DNA of 64,000 nucleotides from Salinispora mooreana (GCF_000379065.1 NZ_KB900614.1:766107-830106), one strand, 5' to 3'; positions 18,992 through 29,768 are shown, counted from the stretch's first letter. Numbers and translations: made by a program. The notes: generated from the sequence alone by a model not told the origin.

Positions 18992-19717
18992 TCACCCGGA
19001 CTGCTGACCAAGGATAGGTCGAACGGTTAGATCTGTCACCCTCTGCAACCATACTGCCCCGTAAGGACCAACCAGGCCAACCCACTGACCGACCGCCCGG
19101 ACCTGCACTCCACCGGGCGCCTCCGGCGCACCGAGAAAGCCCATCCGCACCAGGCCCTGGACCAGCCGCTGGGGCACCTCGACCGGCGCGGCGGGAGAGT
19201 CGTCCGGAGTGACGACCACCGGCACATGATCCAGGAGCGCATCGCGCAACACCCGCTCCCCGAGCGCCCTACCCCCCACTCCATGCCCGGCGGCATCCCG
19301 AAGGGCCACCGCCGCGGCTTCGGCGACCCGCCGCAGCTCGGCTGCGGGGAGCGTCTCCACCCGCCGACTGGCGGACGGCGGCAGCGGCCAGCGCCACTGC
19401 GCGTCCCGGCGGGCCGGCAGCGCCGAGCCACCCGCAGTCAGCTCCGCCAACAGTTCACTGGCGGCAACGGTGGCGTCACCAGGGCCACCGCCGGCCACCG
19501 TGTGAGCTACCAGCACCCCCCAGGGCAACCGCGCCCAGAGGGCGGTCCGCTCCGACCGGCTGGCGGGCCGCATCCGCACCAACGCCCCCCGGTCCAGCCG
19601 GACCAACCGGGCCAGGAACGTGCCTGCGTCAACGACATCGGTCAGCCCATGGCCCACCCCACGGGGTACCGGGGGTGGGCTACCACCCCCGGTACCCACG
19701 GTGTCCGGGCCGGTCAC
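18992..19717 (-). CDS. Conserved hypothetical protein, translationally coupled to a thioesterase gene
   Basis: 241 aa, not recognised. Start GTG overlaps the thioesterase stop (GTGA). Ala/Arg-rich, soluble, with a probable helical middle and a C-terminal region (VQRLVQGL-like helix then GPYGAVWLQRVTDLTVRPI) that looks globular. Third gene after ettA and the thioesterase in the same direction. Confidence 0.75.
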   Translation of the reverse strand: MTGPDTVGTGGGSPPPVPRGVGHGLTDVVDAGTFLARLVRLDRGALVRMRPASRSERTALWARLPWGVLVAHTVAGGGPGDATVAASELLAELTAGGSALPARRDAQWRWPLPPSASRRVETLPAAELRRVAEAAAVALRDAAGHGVGGRALGERVLRDALLDHVPVVVTPDDSPAAPVEVPQRLVQGLVRMGFLGAPEAPGGVQVRAVGQWVGLVGPYGAVWLQRVTDLTVRPILGQQSG

Positions 19718-20160
19718 GCTGTCCCCTCCTGGATGAGGTAGCTGCCCAGGAAGCCACGCTCCTCGGCGGAGAGGCGACGCGGCAGCTGCCGGCTCAGATC
19801 AAACGGCACCAGCACCGACCGGGCCCGACTGACCAGCAGGTCACCGTCGTACATCTCGTAGTCGACGGTGACGGAGGCGGCCCGAATCTCCGACACCCAG
19901 AGCTCGATCCGGACGGTTGGGGCCGACTCCGCGGTGGCCCGCCCGAGCGCGTAGTCGACCGGCCTCAGGTAGTCGACCTCGTGCCGTCGAATGACCACAC
20001 CGTCAGCGAACGAGCCGACGCCCCAAGCCCGGCCCCCGGCGAACATCAGGGCCACCCGCGCCTCCTCGTAGAGGGTGAGGAAGCGCGAGTTGTTGACATG
20101 CCCGTACGCGTCCAGGTCGGACCAGCGGAGCGTGCAGTGGTAGACGAACCGGTCCGCCAT
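19714..20160 (-). CDS. Hotdog-fold acyl-CoA thioesterase
   Basis: 148 aa of the 4-hydroxybenzoyl-CoA thioesterase type; the N-terminal LRWSDLDAYGHVNNSRFL carries the catalytic Asp and HVNN element. Hydrolyses acyl-CoA thioesters; the physiological acyl group is unknown. Begins 3 nt after the ettA stop and overlaps the following gene, so the three form an operon. Confidence 0.9.
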   Translation of the reverse strand: MADRFVYHCTLRWSDLDAYGHVNNSRFLTLYEEARVALMFAGGRAWGVGSFADGVVIRRHEVDYLRPVDYALGRATAESAPTVRIELWVSEIRAASVTVDYEMYDGDLLVSRARSVLVPFDLSRQLPRRLSAEERGFLGSYLIQEGTA

Positions 20161-20163
20161 GTG

Positions 20164-21840
20164 TCAGTCGCGGGTGAGCTTGCGGTAGGTGACCCGGTGC
20201 GGCCGGGCTGCCTCGGCACCGAGACGCTCAATCTTGTTCTTCTCGTACGCTTCGAAGTTGCCCTCGAACCAGAACCATTTCGCCGGGTTCTGATCGTCCC
20301 CCTCCCAGGCCAGGATGTGGGTGGCGACCCGGTCCAGGAACATCCGGTCGTGGGAGATGACCACGGCACAGCCGGGGAAGTCCAGCAACGCGTTCTCCAG
20401 GCTGGAGAGGGTCTCCACGTCCAGGTCATTGGTCGGCTCGTCCAGCAGGATCACGTTGCCGCCGATCTTGAGCGTCAACGCCAGGTTAAGTCGGTTGCGC
20501 TCGCCCCCGGAGAGGACCTTGGTCGGCTTCTGCTGGTCCGGCCCCTTGAAACCGAAGGCTGCTATGTACGCCCGCGACGGCATCTCGACCTTGCCCACCA
20601 TCAGGTGGTCCAAGCCGTCGGAGACGACCTCCCAGACGGTCTTGTCCCCGGTCAGACCCGCCCGGGTCTGGTCCACGTACGACAGGGAGACGGTGTCACC
20701 GACCTTCACGCTGCCCGCCGTCGGCTGCTCCAGCCCGACGATGGTCTTGAAGAGGGTCGTCTTACCGACACCGTTCGGGCCGATGATGCCGACAATGCCG
20801 TTGCGCGGCAGGGAGAAGCTCAGGTCGTCGATCAGCACCCGGTCGCCGAAGGCCTTGGTGAGGTTCTGCACCTCGATCACTGAGCTACCCAGACGCGGGC
20901 CCGGCGGGATCTGGATCTCCTCGAAGTCCAGCTTCCGGGTCTTGTCCGCCTCGGCGGCCATCTCGTCGTACCGGTCGAGACGGGCCTTGGACTTGGTCTG
21001 GCGCGCCTTGGCGTTCGAACGAACCCACTCCAACTCGTCAGCGAGCCGCTTCTTCATCTTGGCGTCCCGCCGGCCCTCGACCGCCAACCGGGCCGCCTTC
21101 TTCTCCAGGTAGGTGGAGTAGTTGCCCTCATAGCCGACGGCCCGGCCCCGGTCCAGCTCCAGGATCCAGCCGGCCACATTGTCCAGGAAGTAGCGGTCGT
21201 GCGTGATCGCGATGACGGTACCGGCGTACTTGGCCAGATGCTGCTCCAGCCACTGCACGCTCTCCGCATCGAGGTGGTTGGTGGGCTCGTCGAGCAGGAG
21301 CAGGTCGGGCGTCTCCAGCAGCAGCTTGCAGAGCGCGACCCGACGCCGCTCACCACCGGAGAGCTGGGTCACGTCGGCCTCCGGCGGCGGGCAGCGCAAC
21401 GCGTCCATGGCCAGTTCGAGCTTAGAGTCGATATCCCACGCGTCGGCGTGATCCAACTCCTCCTGGAGGCGGCCCATCTCGGCCATCAACTCGTCGGAGT
21501 AGTCGGTGGCCAGCTGCTCCGCGATCTTGTTGAACCGCTCCAGCTTGGCCTTGGTCTCCGCGACCGCCTCCTCGACGTTGCCGAGGACCGTCTTCGCGTC
21601 GTTGAGCGGCGGCTCCTGGGCCAGCATGCCGACGGTGTAGCCGGGCATCAGCCGGGCCTCACCGTTACTCGGGCGGTCCAGCCCCGCCATGATCTTCAGC
21701 AGGCTGGACTTACCGGCCCCGTTCGGGCCGACCACACCGATCTTGGCGCCCGGCAGGAAGCTCAGCGTCACGTTGTCGAGCACGACCTTGTCGCCATGCG
21801 CCTTGCGCGCCTTATCCAGGACGTAGATGTACTGGGCCAC
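20164..21840 (-). CDS. ettA: ABC-F ATPase EttA, energy-dependent translational throttle
   Basis: 558 aa soluble ABC-F protein with two nucleotide-binding domains: Walker A GPNGAGKSSLLK and signature LSGGERRRVALC, then GPNGVGKTTLFK and LSGGERNRLNLAL, each with a DEPTNHLD or DEPTNDLD Walker B. Inter-domain linker around residues 240-310. Length and sequence fit EttA, which binds the ribosomal E site and gates entry into elongation according to ATP/ADP. GTG start with an upstream GGAGGG. Confidence 0.94.
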   Translation of the reverse strand: MAQYIYVLDKARKAHGDKVVLDNVTLSFLPGAKIGVVGPNGAGKSSLLKIMAGLDRPSNGEARLMPGYTVGMLAQEPPLNDAKTVLGNVEEAVAETKAKLERFNKIAEQLATDYSDELMAEMGRLQEELDHADAWDIDSKLELAMDALRCPPPEADVTQLSGGERRRVALCKLLLETPDLLLLDEPTNHLDAESVQWLEQHLAKYAGTVIAITHDRYFLDNVAGWILELDRGRAVGYEGNYSTYLEKKAARLAVEGRRDAKMKKRLADELEWVRSNAKARQTKSKARLDRYDEMAAEADKTRKLDFEEIQIPPGPRLGSSVIEVQNLTKAFGDRVLIDDLSFSLPRNGIVGIIGPNGVGKTTLFKTIVGLEQPTAGSVKVGDTVSLSYVDQTRAGLTGDKTVWEVVSDGLDHLMVGKVEMPSRAYIAAFGFKGPDQQKPTKVLSGGERNRLNLALTLKIGGNVILLDEPTNDLDVETLSSLENALLDFPGCAVVISHDRMFLDRVATHILAWEGDDQNPAKWFWFEGNFEAYEKNKIERLGAEAARPHRVTYRKLTRD

Positions 21841-22165
21841 GGTGCGGGCTACCCTCCATCGATCAACGGGTGTGGTCTAACGCGGGCGGGGGCCGCGGAT
21901 GCGGAGCCGAGGTCGCCCGTCGCGGGCCGATCACGCCGGCCCGCCGTCAATCCTGACAGGTCACCCCGCCTGCGCCCACATCACCCCGCCGGGCCGGCGC
22001 CCGGCCGGGCCATCCGGCAGACCAACAGAAATTGTCAACAAGATCACTTTTGGGGTTCAGTGCCGCCAGGCGGGTGAGCTAAGTCCGGCACGGTACACCA
22101 GACGCCGCAGCTACGCTCAGTACGCTCGTCGCGGTGGATTCGTCAACACCCGGAGGTGGCCCAAC
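21841..22165. promoter_or_regulatory. Divergent intergenic region between ettA and otsA
   Basis: 325 nt with no credible gene. It contains an AT-richer segment around 22028-22055 with a TTGTCA element (22032-22037) but no matching -10 that I can identify, and a TACGCTC direct repeat near 22111-22127. Probably carries promoters for both neighbours. Confidence 0.4.
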
Positions 22166-23566
22166 GTGACCGTCCGCAGCTCCTTTGTCGTAGTGGCCAA
22201 TCGACTGCCCGTTGACGAGGTGAGCACACCCGAGGGACGGCAGTGGCGACGTAGCCCGGGAGGGCTCGTGACCGCACTGCACCCTGTCCTCGCCGAGCAC
22301 CACGGGACCTGGGTGGGCTGGGCCGGCGGTACGGGGGCCGCCCCGGAGCCGTTGGATCTGGAGGGCATCCGGCTGCATCCGGTGCCGTTGAGCGCGGAGG
22401 AGTTGGAGCGCTACTACGAGGGGCAGTCCAACGCCATGATCTGGCCGCTGTATCACGACGCGGTCGAGACCCCGGTGTACAAGCGCCGCTGGCGGGAGAC
22501 GTACCGGCTGGTGAACGCCCGCTTCGCGGAGGCGGCGTCGGATGTCGCGGCGGAGGGTGCCACGGTCTGGGTGCAGGACTACCAACTCCAGCTGGTGCCG
22601 GCGATGCTCCGCGAGCGCCGCCCCGACCTACGGATCGGCTTCTTCCTGCACATCCCGTTCCCACCGATCGAACTGTTCATGCAGATGCCGTTCCGCACCG
22701 AGATCCTCCGCGGGCTACTCGGCTCCGATCTGGTGGGCTTCCAGCAGCGGCTGGCGGCGCAGAACTTCGTCCGACTGGCCCGGCACCTGCTCGGGCTGCG
22801 CTACGAGGGGCAGATGATCCAGGTCGACGGCCGCCGGGTGAAGGCGGGCGCGTTCCCCATCTCCATCGACACGCAGGAGATGGAGCGGCTCGCGGTGGAT
22901 CCGGCGATCCGGGCGCGGGCGGAGGAGATCCGCGAGGAGCTGGGGAACCCGCGCACGATCATCCTGGGGGTCGACCGGCTCGACTACACCAAGGGCATCG
23001 AGCTACGCCTCAAGGCCTTCCGCGAGCTGCTCTCTGACGGAAAGCTGACAGTTCCGGATGCGGTTATGGTGCAGGTGGCGACGCCGAGCCGGGAACGGGT
23101 GGAGCACTACCAGGCACTTCGCGTCAAGGTAGAGCGCGAGGTTGGTCGGATAAATGGCGAATTTGGCCGGGTTGGGGTACCGGCGGTGCATTATCTGCAT
23201 CAGTCGTACAGTCGCACCGAACTGGCCGCGATGTACGTCGCCGCCGACGTGATGATGGTGACCCCGCTGCGAGACGGAATGAATCTGGTGGCCAAGGAGT
23301 ACGTAGCGGCGCGCGCCGATCGGGGTGGCGCGCTCGTGCTGAGTGAATTCGCCGGCGCGGCCACTGAGCTGCGCCAGTCGTTCCTGTGTAACCCGCACGA
23401 CCCGGACGCGGTCAAGGAGGCCCTACTGCGGGCCGTGCACGTGGAGAAGCCGGAGGCCCGTCGCCGCATGCGGACAATGCAACGTCATCTGCGCACCCAT
23501 GACGTGGGGCACTGGGCGAAGTCCTTCCTCACCGAACTCGGCGTACCGGGACCGGATGCCTCGTGA
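22166..23566 (+). CDS. otsA: Trehalose-6-phosphate synthase
   Basis: 466 aa GT20 glycosyltransferase joining UDP- (or GDP-) glucose to glucose-6-phosphate. [10 protein letters not shown] near the N terminus, [18 protein letters not shown] and [18 protein letters not shown] are diagnostic. The GTG start has a GGAGG 9 nt upstream, so the long upstream open frame is not used. Its stop overlaps the fused phosphatase gene (GTGA), making a two-gene trehalose operon. Confidence 0.95.
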   Translation: MTVRSSFVVVANRLPVDEVSTPEGRQWRRSPGGLVTALHPVLAEHHGTWVGWAGGTGAAPEPLDLEGIRLHPVPLSAEELERYYEGQSNAMIWPLYHDAVETPVYKRRWRETYRLVNARFAEAASDVAAEGATVWVQDYQLQLVPAMLRERRPDLRIGFFLHIPFPPIELFMQMPFRTEILRGLLGSDLVGFQQRLAAQNFVRLARHLLGLRYEGQMIQVDGRRVKAGAFPISIDTQEMERLAVDPAIRARAEEIREELGNPRTIILGVDRLDYTKGIELRLKAFRELLSDGKLTVPDAVMVQVATPSRERVEHYQALRVKVEREVGRINGEFGRVGVPAVHYLHQSYSRTELAAMYVAADVMMVTPLRDGMNLVAKEYVAARADRGGALVLSEFAGAATELRQSFLCNPHDPDAVKEALLRAVHVEKPEARRRMRTMQRHLRTHDVGHWAKSFLTELGVPGPDAS

Positions 23567-26166
23567 ACGCCGGCACCACACTCAGCAACCCGGTCGGTGG
23601 CGGCCTGGAGCAGGAGCTGCGCACCGCGATCGGCCGCATCGCCCGCGTCCCCCAGCTACTGATCGCCTGTGACTACGACGGCACCCTCGCCCCGATCGTC
23701 GAGGACCCGAGTCGGGCCGTACCGCTGCCGGAGGCCGCGGCGGCGGTGCGTGCACTCGCCTCGCTACCGCAGACCAATGTGGCCGTCGTCTCCGGGCGGG
23801 CGCTGCGCGACCTGGCCGCCCTGTCCCGGCTGCCCAGCGAGGTCCATCTCGTCGGCAGCCACGGCTCCGAGTTCGACATCGGCTTCGTCGAACGGCTCTC
23901 CCCCGAGCTGGTTGCCGTCCGCACCCGGCTCCGCGACGCGCTCCGCGAGATCGTCGCCACCCACCCCGGGGTTCGGCTGGAGCGCAAGCCGGCCAGTGTC
24001 GCCGTACACACCCGCGGGGTTGACCCGCAGGTCGCCGCCGCAGCCGTCGAGGCGGTCCGCAACGGCCCCGCAACCTGGGACGACGTCACCGTCACCCAGG
24101 GCAAGGAGGTCATCGAGCTGTCGGTGGTCGCCACCCACAAAGGCACCGCCGTTGACCAGCTACGCACCCAGCTTTCGGCCAGCGCGGTGCTGTTCATCGG
24201 CGATGACGTCACCGACGAGAACGCCTTCGGCAACCTGCACGGGCCAGATGTCGGCATCAAGATCGGGCCCGGCGAGACCAGGGCGCAGTATCGGGTGACC
24301 GAGCCGATCGAGGCCGCCCGCGCTCTCGGCCTGCTGCTGGAGACCCGACGAAACTGGCTCTTCGGCGAGCGGGCGGTGCCGATCGAGCGGCACTCGATGC
24401 TGGCCAACGGCCGGACGGTCGCGCTGCTCACGCCCGAAGCCAAGGTCACCTGGCTGTGCAACCCCAAGCCCGACTCGGCCGCCATCTTCGCCGACCTGGT
24501 CGGCGGCAGCCCCGCCGGTTACTTCAGCGTCGTGCCGGAGCGCGGTGGCATCCCGCTCGGCCAGCGCTACCGCTCCAACACGATGACCGTGGAGACCCGG
24601 TGGTCCGGCCTGACCGTGACCGACTGGCTGGACACCCCGGATACCGAGACCACACCGGACGGGCCGGCGATAGTCAGCGCCGACTCGACCCTGGTCCGGG
24701 TGCTCACCGGACACGGCCGGGCGCAGCTGGAGTTCGCCCCGCGGCCCGAGTTCGGCCAGGTCGCCGTCCAGCTCCAACCGCTCGATGACGGGCTGCTGGT
24801 GCTCGGCTCCAACCACCCGGTCGCGCTCTACTCCCCCGGCGTCACGTGGGAGGTGGTCAGCGACGGTGTGTACGAGACGGCGAAGGCCGTCGTTGACCTC
24901 TCCGCCGCGGGCGGGCCGGTCGTGCTGGAGATGCGCTTCGGCACCCCCAGCCTGGAACACCACCGGCAGCCGATTCACGAACGGCAGGCCGCTGCGGAGC
25001 AGCCCTGGAAGGACTGGGTGGCCACGCTGCGGCTGCCGACCACCGGCCGAGACCTGGTCGCCCGCAGCGCGCTCACCCTCCGCGGGCTGTGCCACCAGCC
25101 GAGCGGTTCGATCCTGGCCGCCGCGACCACCTCCCTACCCGAGGAGCTGGGCGGCGTCCGCAACTGGGACTACCGCTACTGCTGGCTCCGCGACGCGGCG
25201 CTGACCGCCCGTGCTCTGGTCGACCTCGGTTCCACCGAGGAGGCCGAGGCGCTGCTGCGCTGGATCGACGGAGTCGTTGACCGCACCGGTGGGCACCCCG
25301 AACGGCTACACCCGCTCTACACGGTTGACGGTTACGAGTTGGGCGCCGAGGCCGTCATCGACACCTTGCCCGGCTACGCCGGCTCCCGGCCCGTCCGGGT
25401 CGGTAACCTCGCCAACCACCAGCTCCAACTCGACGTCTTCGGTCCGATCGCCGACCTGATCGCGGCCGTGGCCGACGCTCGCGGCTCCGTCCGGGACGAC
25501 GAGTGGCGGGTCCTGGAGAACATGGTGGAGGCGGTCCGCCGCCGCTGGCACGAACCGGACCACGGCATCTGGGAGGCGCGCCTGGCGCCACGACACCACA
25601 TCTTCTCGAAGGTGATGTGCTGGCTGACCGTCGACCGGGCGCTGCACGTGGTCCGCAAGCACGGCGGCGAGGAGCAGCCCGAGTGGGTGGAGCTACGCGA
25701 CCGGATCGGGGCCAACGTACTCGAGTTCGGCTGGCACGAGCAGGCCGAGGCGTACAGCGTCGCGTACGGGCACGAGGACAGTGACGCCTCCTCGCTCTGG
25801 ATCGGCCTCTCCGGCCTGCTCCCCGGGGACGACCCCCGCTTCGTCTCCACCGTCCTCAAGATCGAGGCAGATCTGCGCAGCGGCCCGGTGGTCTACCGCT
25901 ACCACTGGGAGGACGGCCTACCCGGTCGGGAGGGCGGCTTCCATATCTGCACCTCGTGGCTGATCGAGGCGTACCTGCGTACGGGCCGCCGGGGCGACGC
26001 GGAGGAGTTGTTCAGCCAGATGATCGACACTGCCGGACCGACCGGGCTGCTGCCCGAGCAGTACGACCCGCTGACCGAGCGCGGGCTGGGCAACCACCCG
26101 CAGGCCTACAGCCACCTCGGCGTGATCCGCTGCGCCCTGCTGTTGGACAACATGCTCAAGCAGTGA
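23563..26166 (+). CDS. Fusion of trehalose-6-phosphate phosphatase and GH15 glucoamylase/trehalase-like domain
   Basis: 867 aa. Residues about 25-265 are a HAD-type OtsB phosphatase: nucleophile motif [12 protein letters not shown] and [10 protein letters not shown]. Residues about 270-867 are a GH15 hydrolase: [19 protein letters not shown], probable general acid in [13 protein letters not shown] followed by [13 protein letters not shown], and probable base in [20 protein letters not shown]. The phosphatase step makes trehalose; the GH15 half could hydrolyse trehalose or another alpha-glucoside (mycobacterial GH15 trehalases are known). Having synthesis and possible breakdown on one chain is unusual. 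GTG start overlaps otsA. Confidence 0.93.
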   Translation: MNAGTTLSNPVGGGLEQELRTAIGRIARVPQLLIACDYDGTLAPIVEDPSRAVPLPEAAAAVRALASLPQTNVAVVSGRALRDLAALSRLPSEVHLVGSHGSEFDIGFVERLSPELVAVRTRLRDALREIVATHPGVRLERKPASVAVHTRGVDPQVAAAAVEAVRNGPATWDDVTVTQGKEVIELSVVATHKGTAVDQLRTQLSASAVLFIGDDVTDENAFGNLHGPDVGIKIGPGETRAQYRVTEPIEAARALGLLLETRRNWLFGERAVPIERHSMLANGRTVALLTPEAKVTWLCNPKPDSAAIFADLVGGSPAGYFSVVPERGGIPLGQRYRSNTMTVETRWSGLTVTDWLDTPDTETTPDGPAIVSADSTLVRVLTGHGRAQLEFAPRPEFGQVAVQLQPLDDGLLVLGSNHPVALYSPGVTWEVVSDGVYETAKAVVDLSAAGGPVVLEMRFGTPSLEHHRQPIHERQAAAEQPWKDWVATLRLPTTGRDLVARSALTLRGLCHQPSGSILAAATTSLPEELGGVRNWDYRYCWLRDAALTARALVDLGSTEEAEALLRWIDGVVDRTGGHPERLHPLYTVDGYELGAEAVIDTLPGYAGSRPVRVGNLANHQLQLDVFGPIADLIAAVADARGSVRDDEWRVLENMVEAVRRRWHEPDHGIWEARLAPRHHIFSKVMCWLTVDRALHVVRKHGGEEQPEWVELRDRIGANVLEFGWHEQAEAYSVAYGHEDSDASSLWIGLSGLLPGDDPRFVSTVLKIEADLRSGPVVYRYHWEDGLPGREGGFHICTSWLIEAYLRTGRRGDAEELFSQMIDTAGPTGLLPEQYDPLTERGLGNHPQAYSHLGVIRCALLLDNMLKQ

Positions 26167-26209
26167 GCCGCGGCCCGACAGCCGACCCGCGCCGCGTCGG
26201 CCGAGTCTC

Positions 26210-26246
26210 CTCGTGGTGGCGGCCCGCACCGGGCGGCCACCACGAG
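26210..26246. terminator. Strong hairpin between convergent genes
   Basis: Arms of 17 nt (26210-26226 and 26230-26246, beginning CTCGTGGTGGC) pair with a single mismatch around a 3-nt loop. It lies between the convergent trehalose and siroheme genes; no T tract, as is usual in high-GC actinobacteria. Confidence 0.65.
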
Positions 26247-26276
26247 CACAGGGCCGCCACTGGCGGTAGGCCGCCC

Positions 26277-27530
26277 TCAGGAGTCCAGCGCCCCGACCAC
26301 GTCGCCGACGACCACGACCGCCGGGGGGCGGAGGCCCGCCGCAGCCACGTCGGCAGCCACCACGCCGAGCGTTGAGCGGACCGTACGCTGGGCGCCGGTC
26401 GTGCCCTCCTGCACGACCACGGCCGGGGTCTGGGCCGGACGACCATTGACGACCAACGTCGCGGAGATCGCCGCCAGGTTCTTCAGTCCCATCAGAATCA
26501 CCAACGTGCCACGCAGCCCGGCGAGGTGCTCCCAGCGCACCATGGAGGCGGACGAGTCCGGCGGAACGTGCCCGGAGACCACGGTGAACTCGTGCGCGAC
26601 CGCCCGGTGGGTCACCGGGACACCGGCGCTGGCCGCGGCGGCGACGGCGCTGGTCACTCCGGGTACCACCGTCACCGGTACGCCCGCCCCGGCGCAGGCC
26701 AGCAGCTCCTCGCCACCGCGGCCGAAGACGTATGGATCGCCTCCCTTGAGCCGGACCACGGCCTTGCCGGCCAGGGCCCGGTCCACCAAGATCCGGTTGA
26801 TCTCCTCCTGGGTACGGGCCGGGCCGTAGGGAATCTTGGCGGCGTCCACCAGCTCAACCTCGGAACCCAACTCGTCCAGGAGCAGCCCGGGCACGAGCCG
26901 GTCGGTGACCACCACCTCCGCCTCGATAAGCAACCGCCGCCCCTTGACAGTGATCAGCTCCGGGTCACCCGGTCCCGCGCCGACCAGGGCGACCTGGCCA
27001 CCGCGGCGGGTTGGGCGCACCGGCGGTACGGCATCGCCGGACCCGGCATCGGCCGGCGGCGGGGCCAGGCGACCCGGCCCGGCGGCGAGCAGGTCCCGGA
27101 CGGCATCCCGAACGGCCATCGCCCGGCGGGGGTCACCGCCGCCGAGAACCGCCACCGTCACCGGGCCCTGCCGGGTCACCGCCGGCGTCCACGCGGTGGC
27201 GGCGACGCGGTCATCGGCCCGTACACAGAAGATCCGCCGCTCCTCGGCCCCCTCGCTGATCGCGGCGGCGGCGCTCGGGTCATTCACCGCGACCTGCACC
27301 AGCCAGGCGCCGTCGAGGTCGTCCGCGACGAACCGCCGCCGCTGCCAGCGCAGCCGGCCGGCATCGGCGTGGGCGCGCAGCGCCGGGGTCAGCTCCGGCG
27401 CGACCAGGAGGACGTCCGCGCCAGCGTCGAGCAACGCCGGCACCCGTCGGGTGGCCACGACTCCGCCACCGACCACGACCACCCGCCGGCCGGCCAGCCG
27501 CAGACCAAGCGGGTACGGATTGCCGCTCAC
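26277..27530 (-). CDS. cysG: Siroheme synthase-type fusion: precorrin-2 dehydrogenase and uroporphyrinogen-III C-methyltransferase
   Basis: 417 aa. N-terminal NAD-binding domain (RRVVVVGGGVVATRRVPALL) of the Met8/CysG_N type, then SUMT domain with VGAGPGDPELITVKG, RLKGGDPYVFGRGGEE and PGVTSAVAAAASAGVP. Makes precorrin-2 and sirohydrochlorin for siroheme and cobalamin. GTG start chosen at the beginning of homology; the ribosome site is weak. First of the cobalamin-associated genes here, followed upstream in the same direction by cobT. Confidence 0.88.
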   Translation of the reverse strand: MSGNPYPLGLRLAGRRVVVVGGGVVATRRVPALLDAGADVLLVAPELTPALRAHADAGRLRWQRRRFVADDLDGAWLVQVAVNDPSAAAAISEGAEERRIFCVRADDRVAATAWTPAVTRQGPVTVAVLGGGDPRRAMAVRDAVRDLLAAGPGRLAPPPADAGSGDAVPPVRPTRRGGQVALVGAGPGDPELITVKGRRLLIEAEVVVTDRLVPGLLLDELGSEVELVDAAKIPYGPARTQEEINRILVDRALAGKAVVRLKGGDPYVFGRGGEELLACAGAGVPVTVVPGVTSAVAAAASAGVPVTHRAVAHEFTVVSGHVPPDSSASMVRWEHLAGLRGTLVILMGLKNLAAISATLVVNGRPAQTPAVVVQEGTTGAQRTVRSTLGVVAADVAAAGLRPPAVVVVGDVVGALDS

Positions 27531-27564
27531 GCCGCCGTTCCGCCCGGTCGGATGGTCGGTGCAC

Positions 27565-28656
27565 TCATTTCTGCGCCACCCCCGCCGAATCGAAGGTGGC
27601 GACCTCGTGCAGCACCCGGACGGCACCCGCGACCACCGGTAGGGCCAGCAGCGCCCCGGTGCCCTCGCCGAGGCGCAGCCCAAGGTCGACCAGGGGGGTC
27701 AGCCCCAGTCGGCGCAGTGCCACCGTGGCTCCCGGCTCGGCCGAACGGTGGCCGGCCACCATGGCGCCGGTGGCAGCCGGGGCGAAGGCCGCGGCGGCCA
27801 GCGCGGCCGAGTCGGCGATGACGCCGTCGAGCAGCACCGGCACCCGTCGGGCGGCGGCGCCCAGGACCAGCCCGGTGAGGGCCGCGTGTTCCAGGCCACC
27901 GACCGCGGCCAGCACGCCCAGCGGGTCTGTCGGGTCCGGCTCATGCCGGCGCAACGCCGCCCGGACCACCTCGATCTTGCGCTGGTGCGTCGGATCGTCC
28001 ACTCCGGTGCCCCGGCCGGTCACCGTGGCGGGGTCAGCCTCGGCGAAGACCGCGATCAGCGCGGCGGCCGGCGTGGTGTTGCCGATACCCATATCCCCGG
28101 TGAGCAGGATGGCGGCTCCGGCATCGATGAGTTCGCCGGCGACCCGGATGCCCGTCTCCACCGCGGCCCGGGCCTCATCCCGGGTGAGGGCGGCGGTGAC
28201 GGCCAGATCCCGGCTACCGCGCCGGACGTTCGCCTCGACCAGCCGGGGTCCGGCGCCGCTGATCGGGGCCGAGCCGGGCGGGGTGGCCGCAATGGGGGTT
28301 GGCGGCGTGGCAACCCCGATGTCCACGACGGTGACCGCGGCGCCGGCCTGCCGGGCGAACGCGTTGACCACCGCCCCGCCGGCAAGGAAGTTGCCGATCA
28401 TCTGCCCGGTGACCTCCTGGGGCCAGGGCGTCACACCCTGGGCGTGCACCCCGTGGTCGCCGGCGAAGACGGCCACCGCGGCCGGCTCGGGCAACGGCGG
28501 CGGGCAGGTGCCGGCCAGGCCGGCGAGACGAATGGAGAGGTCTTCCAGCACCCCGAGGGAACCCGCGGGTTTGGTCAGCCGGCTCTGCAGGTCCGCGGCG
28601 GCGGTCATCGCCTGCTCGTCGAGCGGTCCGATCGCCGCCCTCGTCGTCTCCAGCAT
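27565..28656 (-). CDS. cobT: Nicotinate-nucleotide-dimethylbenzimidazole phosphoribosyltransferase
   Basis: 363 aa. TKPAGSLGVLEDL, the FAGDHGVHAQGVTPWPQEVT stretch, GDMGIGNTTPAAAL and the C-terminal EGTGALLALPVV match CobT. Activates the lower-ligand base for cobalamin. Two adjacent ATGs exist; the second, with GGAGG 4 nt upstream and TGATG overlap with the preceding gene, is taken as start. Confidence 0.95.
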   Translation of the reverse strand: MLETTRAAIGPLDEQAMTAAADLQSRLTKPAGSLGVLEDLSIRLAGLAGTCPPPLPEPAAVAVFAGDHGVHAQGVTPWPQEVTGQMIGNFLAGGAVVNAFARQAGAAVTVVDIGVATPPTPIAATPPGSAPISGAGPRLVEANVRRGSRDLAVTAALTRDEARAAVETGIRVAGELIDAGAAILLTGDMGIGNTTPAAALIAVFAEADPATVTGRGTGVDDPTHQRKIEVVRAALRRHEPDPTDPLGVLAAVGGLEHAALTGLVLGAAARRVPVLLDGVIADSAALAAAAFAPAATGAMVAGHRSAEPGATVALRRLGLTPLVDLGLRLGEGTGALLALPVVAGAVRVLHEVATFDSAGVAQK

Positions 28657-29768
28657 CATCCCTCCAGAATCTCTGCCAGCACGGTGGTGAAGGCGTCGGT
28701 CGTCGCCGGATCGCGGACCGCGATCCGCAGCCAGTCCGGGCCCAGCCCGGGGAAGGTGTCACCACGGCGCACTGCCCAGCCTCGCTCGCGCAGGACACGG
28801 CGAACCGCAGCGGCGCCCGGGTGGTGGACGAGGACGAAGGCGCTCGCCGGCTGGCCGACGACGCGTACCCCCGGTAGGGCCGCCAGGCGGGCGAGGAGAT
28901 GGTCGCGGTCGGCGGCGAGGTCGGCCGCGATCTGACGTTCAGCTCGCACCGCCTCGGGGCCAGCGCAGGCTGTCGCGGCAGCGAGGGCCGGGGTGGAGAC
29001 CGGCCACAGCGGCTGTACGGCGGCCAGGCGGTCCAGCAGAACCGCTGCCCCGAGCAGGTAGCCGACGCGCAGCCCGGCCAGCCCCCACGTCTTGGTGAGG
29101 CTCCGCACAACCAGCAGACCGGGCAGGTCGGAACGGGCCGCAAGCGACTCCGGCTCGCCGGCGACTCCGGGCGCGAGGGTGGTGTCGGCGAACGCCTCGT
29201 CCACCACGAGAACCCGGCCGGGCCGGGCGAGCGCCGCCAGGTCGACGGCCGGGTGCAGCACCGAGGTCGGGTTCGTGGGATTGCCGATCAGGACCAGATC
29301 GGCATCCGCCGGGACCCGGGCGGGGTCGAGCCGGAATCCGTCGCCGGGGGTGAGCAGCACCCGCTCGACCCGGTGCCCGGCCGCACGCAGGGCCGCCTCC
29401 GGCTCGGTGAACTGCGGGTGCACCACCACCGGGCGACGGATCCCGCGCAGCGCCTGGGCGATCAGCACGAAGCCCTCGGCAGCACCGGCGGTGAGCAGCA
29501 CCTGCTCCGGTTGTCGACCGTGCCGGGCGGCGACGGCGGCCCGCGCCGCAGCGGAGTCCGGATACCGGGCCAGGTCACCGAGGGCAGTGGTGATCGGGTC
29601 GGCCAGCCAGTCTGGCATCGAGGCCTGGCGCACGTTCACCGCGAGGTCGACCAGGCCGGGTACGGCCTCGACATCTCCATGGTGGCCAAGGTCGAGCTCC
29701 GGTACCGCCGGGGCATCCGGCAGGTTGTCCGGCGGCGCGGCCCCTCCCCCGCTCGACTGCGTATGCAT
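28656..29768 (-). CDS. cobC: CobC/CobD-like class I/II aminotransferase of cobalamin synthesis
   Basis: 370 aa PLP enzyme related to threonine-phosphate decarboxylase. PLP lysine in VRSLTKTWGLAGLRVGYLLG; GNPTNPTSVL and VVDEAFAD are the usual substrate and cofactor motifs. In the cobalamin context it would supply the aminopropanol linker precursor; a histidinol-phosphate-like aminotransferase is the alternative. ATG with CAGGA upstream. Its stop overlaps cobT. Confidence 0.85.
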   Translation of the reverse strand: MHTQSSGGGAAPPDNLPDAPAVPELDLGHHGDVEAVPGLVDLAVNVRQASMPDWLADPITTALGDLARYPDSAAARAAVAARHGRQPEQVLLTAGAAEGFVLIAQALRGIRRPVVVHPQFTEPEAALRAAGHRVERVLLTPGDGFRLDPARVPADADLVLIGNPTNPTSVLHPAVDLAALARPGRVLVVDEAFADTTLAPGVAGEPESLAARSDLPGLLVVRSLTKTWGLAGLRVGYLLGAAVLLDRLAAVQPLWPVSTPALAAATACAGPEAVRAERQIAADLAADRDHLLARLAALPGVRVVGQPASAFVLVHHPGAAAVRRVLRERGWAVRRGDTFPGLGPDWLRIAVRDPATTDAFTTVLAEILEG

